The notes: generated by a model from the letters alone, not told the origin. Positions 45,512 to 54,534 are shown, counted from the first letter of the stretch. The stretch: 64,000 nucleotides of DNA from Streptomyces sp. DT2A-34 (GCF_030499515.1 NZ_JASTWJ010000001.1:9900001-9964000), one strand, 5' to 3'. Translations and numbers: made by a program.

Positions 45512-46930
45512 CTAGGACGTCACCCTGGCCACGAGCACGCAGGCATGGTCCGCGCGCTCACTCTCACCGAACTCCTCGACGACCAGCCGTGCGCAGTCCT
45601 GTGCGGTGCGTGCCTCGCCGACGCGGGGACCGAGGTCGAGGAGGCGCTGCACGGGGTCCGCGCCGCTGTGCCCCGGCACCAGTCCGTCCGTGTGCAGCAG
45701 GAGCAGGTCGCCCACCTCGAGGGTCTCTTCGGCCTGTGCGTAGACGGCACCCGAGGTGGCGCCGAGCAGGACGCCGTCCGGCGCGTGCAGCCTGCGCCCC
45801 GTCCCGTCGCGGAACAGCAGCGGGGCGGGGTGTCCGGCCTGCGCCCAGGTCAGGGTGCGGGTGTCGGGGCGGTAGCGGCAGCAGACGGCGCTGCCGAGGG
45901 CCGGCTGGACGGTGGCGTCGAGTAACTGGTTCAGCCAGGACATCAGTTGTCCCGGCTGGGTGCCCGCCATGGCCATGCCGCGTACGGCGCCCAGCAGGGT
46001 CGCCATGCCCGACGCCACGGCGACGCCGTGCCCGGTGAGATCGCCGATGCTCAACAGCGTTTCGCCGTCGGCCAGTTCGAGGGCGTCGTACCAGTCGCCG
46101 CCGATCATCGCGCTCGTCGGCGACGGCAGACGGTGAGCCGCGAGGTCCAGGGTCTCCGGGCCCCGGTGCGGGAGCCGCAGGGAGCCGCGCCACGGCGGCA
46201 GCACGGCTTCCTGAAGCTCGACCGCGAGCCGGTGCTCGGTCTGCGCCTGGTGCTGCCGGCGTTGGAGCGAGTCACGGGTCTCGCTCACCGTCCGCTGGCT
46301 CAGGCGCAGTTCGCTGACGTCCCGCAGTACGGCCCACATGGAGGCGGTGCTGCCGTCGGCGTCGAGTACGGGCTCGCCCATCATGTGCAGGGTGCGGACC
46401 TCGCCGTCCGGCCGGACGACGCGGAACTCGCCGTCGATGGGCTTGGCGTCGACGAGGCAGTTCGTGACCATCGCCGTCAGTTTCGGACGGTCCTCGTCGA
46501 GCACCAGGGACGGCAGCTCGTCGAGGGTGAGCGGTGGAGCGGCGGGGTCACGACCCAGGATCTGGTAGAGCTCGCCGGACCAACTGGCCTCGTCCGTCAG
46601 CAGGTTCCACTCCGCGCTGCCGACCCGGCTGAGCAGCGAGTCGCGCGGGGGCGCGGCGTCGGGCGTGGCCGTGGGAGCCGCGGCCACCAGGGCCGGGCCG
46701 TCCCGCAGTTGCGCCAGGTGCTCGTCGAGGTCGTTGAGTTGGTGCAGGGCGAGGTCGTACAGCGCCCGCTGCCACCGCTCCTGCGGGTCCGAACCGTCGT
46801 CGCCGCCCGTGTCCCGGCGTACGGCGTCGACGTCGCCCTTGAGTCGCCGCGTCTGCGATATGAGCGCTTCGACCGAGCCGCGTCCGGGCGGCTGAGCGGC
46901 GGGGCGGTCCGCGGAGAGATGGGGCGGCAT
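45512..46930 (-). CDS. SpoIIE-type PP2C phosphatase with PAS domain
   Basis: A 472-residue protein. An N-terminal helical segment leads to a PAS domain (about 100-215: WNLLTDEASWSGELYQILG, FRVVRPDGEVRTLHMMGEPV, a PAC-like ending), then a coiled linker and a PP2C/SpoIIE domain (about 260-472) with the metal motifs MIGGDWYDALEL, IGDLTGHGVAVA and LLLLHTDGLVPG. Such proteins dephosphorylate anti-anti-sigma factors to free sigma factors, and the PAS domain suggests control by a signal. There is no kinase domain. A GGAG site precedes the ATG. It converges with the NsdA-like gene and is divergent from the ssgA-like gene, so development-linked control is plausible. Confidence 0.88.
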   Translation of the reverse strand: MPPHLSADRPAAQPPGRGSVEALISQTRRLKGDVDAVRRDTGGDDGSDPQERWQRALYDLALHQLNDLDEHLAQLRDGPALVAAAPTATPDAAPPRDSLLSRVGSAEWNLLTDEASWSGELYQILGRDPAAPPLTLDELPSLVLDEDRPKLTAMVTNCLVDAKPIDGEFRVVRPDGEVRTLHMMGEPVLDADGSTASMWAVLRDVSELRLSQRTVSETRDSLQRRQHQAQTEHRLAVELQEAVLPPWRGSLRLPHRGPETLDLAAHRLPSPTSAMIGGDWYDALELADGETLLSIGDLTGHGVAVASGMATLLGAVRGMAMAGTQPGQLMSWLNQLLDATVQPALGSAVCCRYRPDTRTLTWAQAGHPAPLLFRDGTGRRLHAPDGVLLGATSGAVYAQAEETLEVGDLLLLHTDGLVPGHSGADPVQRLLDLGPRVGEARTAQDCARLVVEEFGESERADHACVLVARVTS

Positions 46931-47044
46931 GACGCACTCCGATGCGAGGACGGTACGACCAAGGCTGACGGAAGGACCATTACGACTGTTGCACAGCCCG
47001 CGACGCCCTGTAAGGGATTTGGCAACACCCGATACGGTGGTGCG

Positions 47045-47060
47045 TCTGGCATATGCCAGA
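47045..47060. promoter_or_regulatory. 16-bp perfect palindrome TCTGGCATATGCCAGA
   Basis: All 16 bases are self-complementary, and the position is 115-130 bp upstream of the phosphatase start. It is a likely binding site for a dimeric regulator. I do not know which. Confidence 0.45.
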
Positions 47061-47177
47061 GTCTTCACAGCGGGCTCGTGCCATGCGATTGCCGTAGGTC
47101 GGCGAAGGGGTCAAGTCGTATGGGGCGTACGTGATTTGGCGTCCTGTCGAGGTAGTTGTGCGTCGCTCAATCGAGTG

Positions 47178-47190
47178 TTCGACGGTCGAA
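47178..47190. promoter_or_regulatory. 13-bp palindrome TTCGACGGTCGAA
   Basis: Six-base arms around a single G, in the same region and 172 bp upstream of the SsgA-like start. It may be an operator for the sporulation gene or for the phosphatase. Confidence 0.4.
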
Positions 47191-47361
47191 TGTTCTAGGG
47201 GTGGAGCGGCAGTGGCCGTCGGTCGGGGCGATGCACTCTTCGGGGGTGATGCAGGTCACATAAATGATAGGCGCTCCGGCGTAATGCAAACGGCATCTGT
47301 GGGGTCGTAAAAGCACAGCGGCAAAAACCGTCCTACCTCCGACCCGCAGGGGAGACCGCCC

Positions 47362-47775
47362 ATGGACATCGCCATCGAGCAGCCCGCCCGCGCCCGTCTC
47401 ATCACCGGCGAGGAGCGTGAACTCCTCGTGCTCGCCCAGCTGCGGTACGCCTCCACGGACCCGCTGGCGGTGCACCTGGACTTCCCGGGCGAGGTCTCCC
47501 TCGATGGCCATGGGGCCACCTGGACCTTCGCCCGGAGCCTGCTGGAGGGGGGCCTGCGCGGGCCGGCCGGGGACGGTGACGTGCACATCTGGCCGTGCGG
47601 CCCGGAGCGTACGGTCGTGGAGTTGCACTCGCCGTACGGCATGGCGCTGCTCCAGTTCGACACCTCCGCCCTGAACCGCTTCCTGCTGCGGACGTACGCG
47701 GTGGTCGCGACCGGTGAGGAGGACCTCGGGGCGGTCGTGGAGCGCGGCCTGAGCTCGCTCTTCGGCGGCGTGTGA
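47362..47775 (+). CDS. SsgA-like sporulation/cell division protein (SALP)
   Basis: A 137-residue protein with the full SALP pattern: LVLAQLRYASTDPLAVHLDF, TWTFARSLLEGGL, the GDVHIWPC stretch and ELHSPYGMALLQFD followed by LNRFLLRTYAVV. These small proteins steer septum placement and cell-wall synthesis during sporulation in streptomycetes, acting with FtsZ. It is the usual family length. The ribosome binding site is GGGGAG. It is more like the SsgD-G group than SsgB by eye, but I cannot tell which paralogue it is. Confidence 0.9.
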   Translation: MDIAIEQPARARLITGEERELLVLAQLRYASTDPLAVHLDFPGEVSLDGHGATWTFARSLLEGGLRGPAGDGDVHIWPCGPERTVVELHSPYGMALLQFDTSALNRFLLRTYAVVATGEEDLGAVVERGLSSLFGGV

Positions 47776-47883
47776 GGAAGGCGGGCGGAAGAGGAGGCCG
47801 GCCGAATGAGGCCGACCCGATGGAGCCGGCCGAATGAGGAGGCCACCGGGCCGCCGCCGCTGTGCCCCCTCATCGCCCCGGCG

Positions 47884-48981
47884 TCAGTACCGCAGCACCC
47901 CGGCGATCCCCTGGGCGTCGCTCAGTGTGCCGTCCGGTACGAAACGGACCTCGGCGCCGGTCTCCAGGCACTGCTCGACGATCTCGTCCACGATGTCCTC
48001 GCGGGCGTCGAGGTCGCCGCTCTCGGCCGGGATGAGATGGTCGCCGTCCTCGCCGCGCACCGTCACCCGGTAGTTCTCCTCGACGGCCAGCAGCCGGATC
48101 CGGCCTTCGCGGGCGCTGCGCCAGACCTCGTCGACACCGGCCGCGAACGCCTTGCGGCCACGGGCGGACTCGAGTTCCCGCGCCACGGTGACGGCGTTCC
48201 TGCGGTCCTCGGCGGTGACCAGCGGACGGATCGCCTGCCACACCGCCTCGTGCGTGCCGTGCGCGAGCCCGCCGTGCGGGACGTGCACCGCGTCCTTGGC
48301 GACGCCGCCGATCTCGTCCAGCAGGGACAGCGCCGCCTGCTCGCCGGTGACGTACAGCGGCCGCGGGTTGTCCCGCAGGATCGCGCTCATGGCGGAGTCC
48401 GCGTCCTTGAGGAAGTGGCGGGTGCCCTCGTCGCGGAACGTGCTCGGCATATCGCCGATCCGTTCCTGGCGCTCGGCGTCGAAGTTGTCGAAAGCCCTGG
48501 TCAGCGGGAAGCCGCCGATGCGGGCCTCGGTGACGCGGTCCAGGCTGCCGGCCCACAGCGTGACACGGTCGGGGGAGACCGAGAGCACCCAGAACGGTCG
48601 CTCGGCGGCCTCCGCGGAGACGAGGTTGCGGGTCAGGAAGGTGTCCGAGAGCACCACGCGCTCGGGCACTGTGCGGGCGAGCGACCACACCTGGTGCTCG
48701 CCCGGGGCGGCGAAGATCACCAGGCCGTCCTCGGCGTAGGTGAGATCGATCTCGGCGAGAGCCTGGTCGAGCTGTCGCTCGACATCCGCCCGCCGCTCGC
48801 GGGTGACCGAGGGATCGGCCTCCAGCTGCTTCTTGGCCTTGGCCACGACATTGCGCAGCCGAACCTGGTCCTGGGCCCGATAGGGCTCTCGGGGATGCGT
48901 GGGCGTCAGCACGGACACGGCCGGATAGGGGCGCGGGCGCCGCAGCTCGATGAGGGTCGTGGGACTGAGTGCGTGCTCCAT
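47884..48981 (-). CDS. Bacterial archaeo-eukaryotic release factor family protein (BaeRF)
   Basis: A 365-residue protein that matches the bacterial eRF1-like families found in actinobacteria: an N-terminal domain with LIELRRPRPYPAVSVLTPTHPREP, a middle domain with LVIFAAPGEHQVWSL and FWVLSVSPDRVTLWAG, and a C-terminal part ending in EVRFVPDGTLSDAQGIAGVLRY. The GGQ-type motif of true release factors is not seen. Proteins of this group are proposed to act on ribosomes, perhaps in stress or phage defence, but no member of this type has been characterised to my knowledge. The ATG at 48981 is chosen over an in-frame GTG at 49005; neither has a strong ribosome binding site. Confidence 0.8.
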   Translation of the reverse strand: MEHALSPTTLIELRRPRPYPAVSVLTPTHPREPYRAQDQVRLRNVVAKAKKQLEADPSVTRERRADVERQLDQALAEIDLTYAEDGLVIFAAPGEHQVWSLARTVPERVVLSDTFLTRNLVSAEAAERPFWVLSVSPDRVTLWAGSLDRVTEARIGGFPLTRAFDNFDAERQERIGDMPSTFRDEGTRHFLKDADSAMSAILRDNPRPLYVTGEQAALSLLDEIGGVAKDAVHVPHGGLAHGTHEAVWQAIRPLVTAEDRRNAVTVARELESARGRKAFAAGVDEVWRSAREGRIRLLAVEENYRVTVRGEDGDHLIPAESGDLDAREDIVDEIVEQCLETGAEVRFVPDGTLSDAQGIAGVLRY

Positions 48982-49044
48982 AACAGCACGATAGGACCGA
49001 TTCACCGATCGGGCATTAGGGGCAATCCCCTCGCCCTCGCGTGC

Positions 49045-50637
49045 CTACTCTGCGTCGTCCTCCGGGCCGCAGGAGCTGCCGTCGGCCGGCAGCGTGCCGT
49101 ACAGCAGGAAGGTGTCGACCTTGCGGTGCACGCACTTGGAGGAGGCGTACCCGGTGTGACCGCTGCCCTTGTTGTCCAGGACCACGGCCGAGGGGCCGAG
49201 TCGCTTCGCCGTCTCCACGGTCCAGCGGTACGGCGTCGCCGGGTCGCCGCGGGTACCCACGAGCAGCATCTTCGGCGTGCGCACGTCCTTCACGTCGTCG
49301 CGGATGAAGTCCGTGCCCTTGGGGCGGCCGTAGCACATCAGCACTCCGGTGAGCCGGTACGGGCCGAACACCGGTGACGCCTGCTCGTACTCGGCGCGCA
49401 GCCGGTCGAGATTGCCGATGATCTGCTCGTCCGTCGGGCGGTCCGGATCGTCCGCGCAGTTGATCGCCATCAGTGCCGCGGGGAGGTTGTCGAGCGGGAC
49501 CTCCTCCTCGTCGACGAGACCGCCGCTGGGGTCCTGGGTCTTCTCGGTCTCCTCCCGGCCCGTGGGTGCGGCTCCGCCGGTGGCGAAGGTCTCGATGGCG
49601 TGCGTGTCGCCGTCCTCGACCAGCGAGGCGAGGGCCCGCTCCAGGGAGGGCCACAACTCCTCGCTGTAGAGCGCCTGTCCGATGGCGCCGACCAGGTCCT
49701 GCCCGGTGAACGGCTCACCGAACGCCGACGGCACCGGGTCCTCGTCCAGCGAGTCGACGAGTCGTACGACCTGCTTGCGGGCCTCGCGTGGGTCCTGTCC
49801 GAAGGGGCAGGCGATGTCCTTCACGCACCAGTTGATGAACTCCTCCAGCGCCTCCTGCTGTCCCTTGGCGCCCGCCACCCCCTGCTCGGTCAGCGGTTCG
49901 GTCAGCGTGTCCACGCCGTCGAGCACCAACCGGCCGACCTTCTCCGGGAATTGGGCGGCGTACACCGCGCCGAGCCGCGTTCCGTAGGAGAAGCCCAGGT
50001 AGTTGAGCTTCTTGTCGCCGAGGGCCTGGCGCATCACGTCCATGTCGCGCGAGGCGTTGACCGTGCCGATGTGGGGGAGCACGGGCCCGGAGTGCCGGGC
50101 GCACGCGTCGGCCGCCTTCCTCAACTGCTTGAGGACGGACTGCGGATCGCGGCCGATCTCCGTGCCGTCGTCCGCCACGGAGATGTCCTCCTCGCCGTCC
50201 CCGCAGCTGACCGGCGAGGACCTGCCGACGCCCCGCGGATCGAAGGTCACGATGTCGTAGCCGTCCGTCAGCTCCATGAAGTCCTTGCCGCCGGCGGCGA
50301 ACTCGGGGATACCGGCGCCGCCCGGTCCGCCGAAGTTGAGCAGCACCGAGCCCTGCTTCTTGCCCGTGGCCCGGTAACGGGCGAGTGCCAGATCCAGCGT
50401 TCCCGCCCGGGGGCGGGCGTAGTCGAGGGGGACGGTGACCTTGCCGCACTGCAGATCCTTCGGCAGGCCCTCGCCCGGGCACTTGGCCCAGGTGACCTTC
50501 TGCCGGTAGAAGCGGGTGAGGTCGGGCCCGGCACCGTCCGTGGCCGTCGGCAGCCCCGTGCCGAGCAGGACCAGTCCGACGGCGCCGGTGACCGCGCAGC
50601 GCCGCAGCGAGGGCCGCGTTGACAGCTTGGCCAGCAT
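49045..50637 (-). CDS. Secreted alpha/beta hydrolase, tripeptidyl aminopeptidase (TAP/Slp) family
   Basis: A 530-residue enzyme with an N-terminal signal sequence (RRCAVTGAVGLVLLGTGL), then an alpha/beta-hydrolase fold: LLNFGGPGGAG, FDPRGVGRSSP, the nucleophile elbow GFSYGT (about residue 217) and a C-terminal TAP-like domain with the acid in LVGTRGDPATPY and the catalytic His in GSGHTGY. Paired cysteines fit an exported protein. Relatives in Streptomyces remove tripeptides from extracellular proteins. GGAGG lies five bases before the ATG at 50637. A hydrophobic N-terminus with no lipobox means it is probably released or membrane-tethered. Confidence 0.85.
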   Translation of the reverse strand: MLAKLSTRPSLRRCAVTGAVGLVLLGTGLPTATDGAGPDLTRFYRQKVTWAKCPGEGLPKDLQCGKVTVPLDYARPRAGTLDLALARYRATGKKQGSVLLNFGGPGGAGIPEFAAGGKDFMELTDGYDIVTFDPRGVGRSSPVSCGDGEEDISVADDGTEIGRDPQSVLKQLRKAADACARHSGPVLPHIGTVNASRDMDVMRQALGDKKLNYLGFSYGTRLGAVYAAQFPEKVGRLVLDGVDTLTEPLTEQGVAGAKGQQEALEEFINWCVKDIACPFGQDPREARKQVVRLVDSLDEDPVPSAFGEPFTGQDLVGAIGQALYSEELWPSLERALASLVEDGDTHAIETFATGGAAPTGREETEKTQDPSGGLVDEEEVPLDNLPAALMAINCADDPDRPTDEQIIGNLDRLRAEYEQASPVFGPYRLTGVLMCYGRPKGTDFIRDDVKDVRTPKMLLVGTRGDPATPYRWTVETAKRLGPSAVVLDNKGSGHTGYASSKCVHRKVDTFLLYGTLPADGSSCGPEDDAE

Positions 50638-50894
50638 CAATGCCTCCAGGGACGCCCGTCGCGGACCGGGATACGGCGTCCTCGATCACGATAAGGGGGC
50701 CCCGGAACGCACGCCTCCGGACGAGCGGGACGGCTTGGGTGCGGGATGCTGCGGGCCTTGCGAGCGGACCGTGTGTGCGGGCCGTGTGTGCCGCGCCCGG
50801 CCACGACGTCGACGCGCCCCGCGGAGCGCGTCCGCCCGCGGGCGGCGCAGCAGCCCCGCATGCGAGCAGCCGACGCAGGCCGCACCCTGGTGCC

Positions 50895-51110
50895 ATGGAC
50901 GGCGAGCAGCCCATCGCGATCTACCCGCCCGCCGAGGACGGCGGCCGGCGGGTCCGTGCCGGTGACCATTTCCTGGGCATGGCGTACGGGCTGCTGGACA
51001 TTGCCGAGTTCCTGCGGCGGGCGGGGATCGAGGACGCCGACGAGGAGTACGTGAGGCGGTCCAGGCTGATCGAGTGGCGCGGCGGCGGCCCCGAGGCGTG
51101 GACGCGGTGA
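50895..51110 (+). CDS. Small conserved hypothetical protein
   Basis: A 71-residue protein with no domain I can name. It includes GRRVRAGDHFLGMAYGLLDIAEFLRRAGIED and a basic C-terminus with WRGGGPEAW. Codon use suggests a real gene. No strong ribosome binding site precedes the ATG, so the start could be elsewhere. It lies between a divergent hydrolase gene and the chaplin gene. Confidence 0.6.
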   Translation: MDGEQPIAIYPPAEDGGRRVRAGDHFLGMAYGLLDIAEFLRRAGIEDADEEYVRRSRLIEWRGGGPEAWTR

Positions 51111-51330
51111 CTTCGGCCTGGCAGACGTCGGCGATGCGGTGAGCGCGCTCACCATTGGTGGCGCGGCGGGGCGAGCACAACAAGTCGGATGAACGGGGAG
51201 TCATTACTCAGTTCGACAACCATGCCGCTCGATGGGGTGAAAGACCGATAAGCCATAACTCGAATGGTTCATCGGCGTTTTATCCGGTGCGGGCGAGTGC
51301 TCGCGACCATGTCTGGAAGGCAGGGAACCT

Positions 51331-51984
51331 ATGAGACGGGTTACCCGAAACGGTGTGATCGCCTTCGCCGCCACCGGCGCGATGGCTGTGACGATGCCGG
51401 CGTTTGCCGACTCCGCGGCGGACGGTGCCGCGGCCGACTCACCCGGGCTGATCTCCGGCAACACCATCCAGCTCCCGGTGCACGTCCCGGTGAACGTGTG
51501 CGGGAACACCGTGAACGTGGTGGGGCTGCTCAACCCCGCCGTGGGCAACAGCTGCTCCAACGAGGGCGGTGGGAGCAAGAAGGGCGCCGCGTCGAACGGC
51601 GGGGCCTCGGCCGAGGGACGCGGAAAGGATTCGCCGGGCGTCGTCTCCGGCAACACCATCCAACTGCCGGTCCACCTCCCCGTGAACGTCAGCGGCAACA
51701 CGGTGAACGTGGTCGGCGTCGGCAACCCGGCGACCGGCAACGAGTCCGTGAACACCCCCGGCGACCAGCCTCCGCACACCACGAGGCCGGCGCCGAAGCC
51801 GTCCGTACCGCCGACGAGGCACCAGCCGCGTCCGGTGCCGTCCGCGTTCGTTCCGCACGGGCCCGAGGCCGCCCTCGCTGACACGGGAGCGGACCAGACC
51901 CTCGCCGCCGTGGCGGGCGGCACGGTTCTCGTTCTGAGCGGGGCCATCCTGTACCGGCGTTTCCGTCCCCAGGCGGTGCGCTGA
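51331..51984 (+). CDS. Long chaplin with two chaplin domains and LADTG sorting signal
   Basis: A 217-residue protein with a signal peptide (1-26). Two chaplin domains follow at about 42-77 and 106-141; both have the G-N-T-I-Q-L-P-V-H-x-P-V-N-V core. The first has the usual Cys pair (C57 and C75). In the second the matching places are Ser121 and Glu138. A Pro-rich linker leads to L-A-D-T-G (182-186), a transmembrane helix and a basic tail, the sorting signal for class E sortases. Long chaplins sit in the cell wall and anchor the amyloid coat of aerial hyphae and spores. The gene is monocistronic and followed by a strong hairpin. Confidence 0.92.
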   Translation: MRRVTRNGVIAFAATGAMAVTMPAFADSAADGAAADSPGLISGNTIQLPVHVPVNVCGNTVNVVGLLNPAVGNSCSNEGGGSKKGAASNGGASAEGRGKDSPGVVSGNTIQLPVHLPVNVSGNTVNVVGVGNPATGNESVNTPGDQPPHTTRPAPKPSVPPTRHQPRPVPSAFVPHGPEAALADTGADQTLAAVAGGTVLVLSGAILYRRFRPQAVR

Positions 51985-52007
51985 CCCCGCGTTCGCGCGC
52001 GGCACGG

Positions 52008-52041
52008 AAGGCCCCACCGGGCTGGCGAGCGGTGGGGCCTT
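52008..52041 (+). terminator. Hairpin after the chaplin gene
   Basis: Eleven-base perfect arms AAGGCCCCACC and GGTGGGGCCTT with a 12-base loop begin 24 bases after the stop. An outer GGCACG/CGTGCC pair extends the stem. This is a convincing terminator. Confidence 0.8.
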
Positions 52042-52200
52042 CGTCGTGCCGAAGCTCCGAACACCCGGACGGCCATGGCGCTTTGGAACGCGTCAACGGC
52101 TTGATCACGCCGTGGCGCCCTCCCGGACGATCCGCAAGGATGCTGCGCGCATGGTCGATCACCGTGCGCATGCGAAGCCCCCAAGGATTGGAGCGCACCC

Positions 52201-53055
52201 ATGGCCTCTTCGGCCCCCGAAGACCTCGTCGTCACCCGTGCCGGCCTCGACGACTGGCCGGTCATCAGCGGATGGGCCGCCGACGAGGGCTGGAACCCGG
52301 GGCTCGCCGACGGACCGGCCTTCTTCGCCGAGGACCCCGACGGCTTCTTCCTCGGCCGGATCGACGGCGAGCCCGTCTCGGCGATCTCGGTCGTCAACTA
52401 CGGCACGGACTACGCCTTCCTCGGCTGCTACCTGGTCCGCCCCGACCTGCGCGGCCACGGCCACGGCCTCACCACCTGGAAGACCGCGCTGGCGCACGCC
52501 GGAAGCCGCACGATCGGACTCGACGGCGTCGTCGCCCAGCAGGACAACTACCGCCGCTCCGGCTTCGAACTCGCCCACCGCACGGTCCGCTTCACCGGAA
52601 CCGCGCCCGCCTCCGAGGTGCCGGCGGATGTGCGGGTCGTACGGTCCGAGGACATCGCGGACATCACCGCGTACGACGGCACCTGCACCCCCGCCGACCG
52701 CCCCCGCTTCCTCGCGCACTGGCTCACCGGCACCGGACACCACGCCGTGGTCCGCCGCAGCGGCGACCGCGTCACCGGCTACGGCGTGATCCGCCCCGGC
52801 CACGACTGCCCGCGTATCGGGCCGCTCTTCGCCGACACCGCCGAGGACGCGCGGGCCCTGTTCGCCGCCCTGACCACCGAGGCGGCCGGCCGTGAGGTCG
52901 CCATCGACGTGCCCGAGCCCAACGCGGCGGGCGTGGCTCTCGCCGAGGAGGCCGGATTCACTCCCTCTTTCGAGACGGCTCGCATGTACACGGGCCCGGT
53001 GCGGCCGTACGCCGGGGAACGCGTCTTCGGCGTCACCACGCTGGAACTCGGTTAG
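52201..53055 (+). CDS. GNAT-family N-acetyltransferase
   Basis: A 284-residue protein with an N-terminal GNAT fold (VVTRAGLDDWPVISGWA, a YLVRPDLRGHGHG acetyl-CoA loop near residue 85, and a YRRSGFELAHRTVRF segment). The C-terminal half (FLAHWLTGTGHHAVVRRSG, GPLFADTAEDARALF) is the extra domain seen in many actinobacterial GNATs. It would acetylate an amine or small molecule in the cytosol; the substrate is unknown. The start codon directly follows AGGATTGGAG. Confidence 0.85.
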   Translation: MASSAPEDLVVTRAGLDDWPVISGWAADEGWNPGLADGPAFFAEDPDGFFLGRIDGEPVSAISVVNYGTDYAFLGCYLVRPDLRGHGHGLTTWKTALAHAGSRTIGLDGVVAQQDNYRRSGFELAHRTVRFTGTAPASEVPADVRVVRSEDIADITAYDGTCTPADRPRFLAHWLTGTGHHAVVRRSGDRVTGYGVIRPGHDCPRIGPLFADTAEDARALFAALTTEAAGREVAIDVPEPNAAGVALAEEAGFTPSFETARMYTGPVRPYAGERVFGVTTLELG

Positions 53056-53098
53056 CGACTACGCCGATTCGGCGTCCCGCTCTCGTGACGCCGGCCCG

Positions 53099-53584
53099 TC
53101 AGCCCGTTCGCCGGTGGAAGCGGAAGTGCAGCGCCCGGATTTCGTCCGTCAGCTCGGGCACCGGGCCGTCCACGACCACGCCGGGCGCGACCTCCTGGAC
53201 CGCAAGGGTTCGCACGGGCGGGGCAGGTGCCCCCAACTCGCCCAGCCACCCGGCGAGTTGCTCCGACGAGGCGACGTACACGATGCGTCCCAGGCCCACC
53301 CACGCATGCGCGGCCGCGCACATCGGGCAGTGCTCGCCGGAGGTGTACACCGTGGCGGCCGCCCGCTCCTCGGGCGTCATATGGGCGGCGGACCAGCGTG
53401 CCAGCTCGAACTCGGGGTGCCGGGTGCGGTCGCCCGAGGCCACCCGGTTGTGGTCCTCGGCGAGCATGACGCCGTCCGCCCCCACCAGAACCGAACCGAA
53501 CGGCTCGTCCCCGGCCTCCAGCGCCTGCGCCGCGAGTGCGACGCAGCGGCGCAGGTACGGCAGTTCGTCGTCCTTCACGACCAT
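53099..53584 (-). CDS. Zinc nucleoside/nucleotide deaminase family protein
   Basis: A 161-residue cytidine deaminase-like protein with the zinc motifs H-P-E (THPEFELARW) and C-P-M-C-A-A-A-H (P-C-x-x-C type). Most relatives have HAE; here the middle residue is Pro, as in some guanine- or nucleobase-deaminase branches. The rest (LRRCVALAAQALEAGDEPFGSVLV) is typical of the tRNA/guanine/cytosine deaminase group. The substrate cannot be told from sequence. A 14-bp duplication covers the start codon. Confidence 0.82.
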   Translation of the reverse strand: MVVKDDELPYLRRCVALAAQALEAGDEPFGSVLVGADGVMLAEDHNRVASGDRTRHPEFELARWSAAHMTPEERAAATVYTSGEHCPMCAAAHAWVGLGRIVYVASSEQLAGWLGELGAPAPPVRTLAVQEVAPGVVVDGPVPELTDEIRALHFRFHRRTG

Positions 53585-53601
53585 GACTTCACGACCATGA
53601 C
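53574..53601. repeat. 14-bp tandem duplication over the deaminase start codon
   Basis: TTCACGACCATGAC occurs at 53574-53587 and again at 53588-53601. On the minus strand this gives two ATGs 14 bases apart; the upstream one opens a seven-codon frame that ends on the first codons of the deaminase. Confidence 0.85.
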
Positions 53602-53714
53602 TTGGGTCCTCCTCGCGATGAGGCTTGCCTTGCGCACCCTATAGCCGCCCGGCTTGCGTGCGGTCGGGTCGAAAAGGCGTTGCCGTGGCGGTGCCCGGGT
53701 GCTGGAGTGATCCC

Positions 53715-54491
53715 ATGGATCATGCTGCGGTGCTCGCCCTCTTCGACCGGGACATGCGTGAAGGTGCGCGGCCGGACGGTCCCGACGCGCTGGTAGAGAG
53801 GGTCGGCGGGGTGATCCGCCAGGTGTCGTCCGCACTCGGCTGGAACGGCGTCGTGTGGTCCGACCTCGACGAGGCGAGCGCCGACGAGGCGGTCGCCGCA
53901 CACATCGCCCACTTCTCCGGGCTCGGGCACGAGTTCGAGTGGAAGGTCTACGGTCATGACCGCCCGGCCGACCTCGCTCAGCGGCTCAGGGCCGCCGGGT
54001 TCACGTCCGGGCCCGAGGAGACGCTGATGATCGGCGAGGCCGCCGATCTGGACCTGGACGCGGAGCCGCCGGAAGGCATCCGCATGCTCACCGTGACCGA
54101 CCGGGCGGGCGTCGACCTCGTCGCGGAGGTGCACGCGAAGGCCTTCGGCACCGACGGCTCCCGGCTCCGCCATCAGCTGCTCGCCCAGCTCACGGCCGAC
54201 CCGGACACCGTGGTCGCGGTCGTCGCGCTGGCCGGTGACACTCCGGTGAGCGCGGCCCGGATGGAGCTCGTGCCGGGGGCGCGGTTCGCCGGGCTGTGGG
54301 GCGGCGGGACCGTCGAGGCCTGGCGGGGCCGGGGCATCTACCGCGCGCTGGTCGCACACCGGGCACGCGCGGCCGTGGACCGTGGCTACCGTTACCTCCA
54401 GGTCGACGCCATGAGCACGAGCCGGCCCATCCTGGAACGGCTCGGCTTCGAACCGCTGACCACGACGACGCCGTACGTGTACACGCCGTAG
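53715..54491 (+). CDS. GNAT-family N-acetyltransferase
   Basis: A 258-residue protein. The N-terminal half is a degenerate GNAT domain, and the C-terminal half is a full one: LVPGARFAGLWGGGTVEAWRGRGIYRALVAHRARAAVDRGY with the acetyl-CoA loop (R-G-R-G-I-Y), and the typical S-x-P-I-L-E-R-L-G-F. GGAG lies eight bases before the ATG at 53715. The gene is divergent from the deaminase. The substrate is unknown. Confidence 0.83.
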   Translation: MDHAAVLALFDRDMREGARPDGPDALVERVGGVIRQVSSALGWNGVVWSDLDEASADEAVAAHIAHFSGLGHEFEWKVYGHDRPADLAQRLRAAGFTSGPEETLMIGEAADLDLDAEPPEGIRMLTVTDRAGVDLVAEVHAKAFGTDGSRLRHQLLAQLTADPDTVVAVVALAGDTPVSAARMELVPGARFAGLWGGGTVEAWRGRGIYRALVAHRARAAVDRGYRYLQVDAMSTSRPILERLGFEPLTTTTPYVYTP

Positions 54492-54534
54492 GGACACGCG
54501 GGGCCGGTCACGCCGCGTGGTCACCTCGGGCGGA

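Larger units (their letters stand above)
46931..47361. other. 431-bp gene-free divergent promoter region
   Basis: The region lies between the SpoIIE phosphatase and the SsgA-like gene. It is AT-richer than its surroundings and holds no credible ORF. It contains two palindromes, listed separately, and the promoters of both genes must lie in it. I could not fix a -10/-35 pair. Confidence 0.6.
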
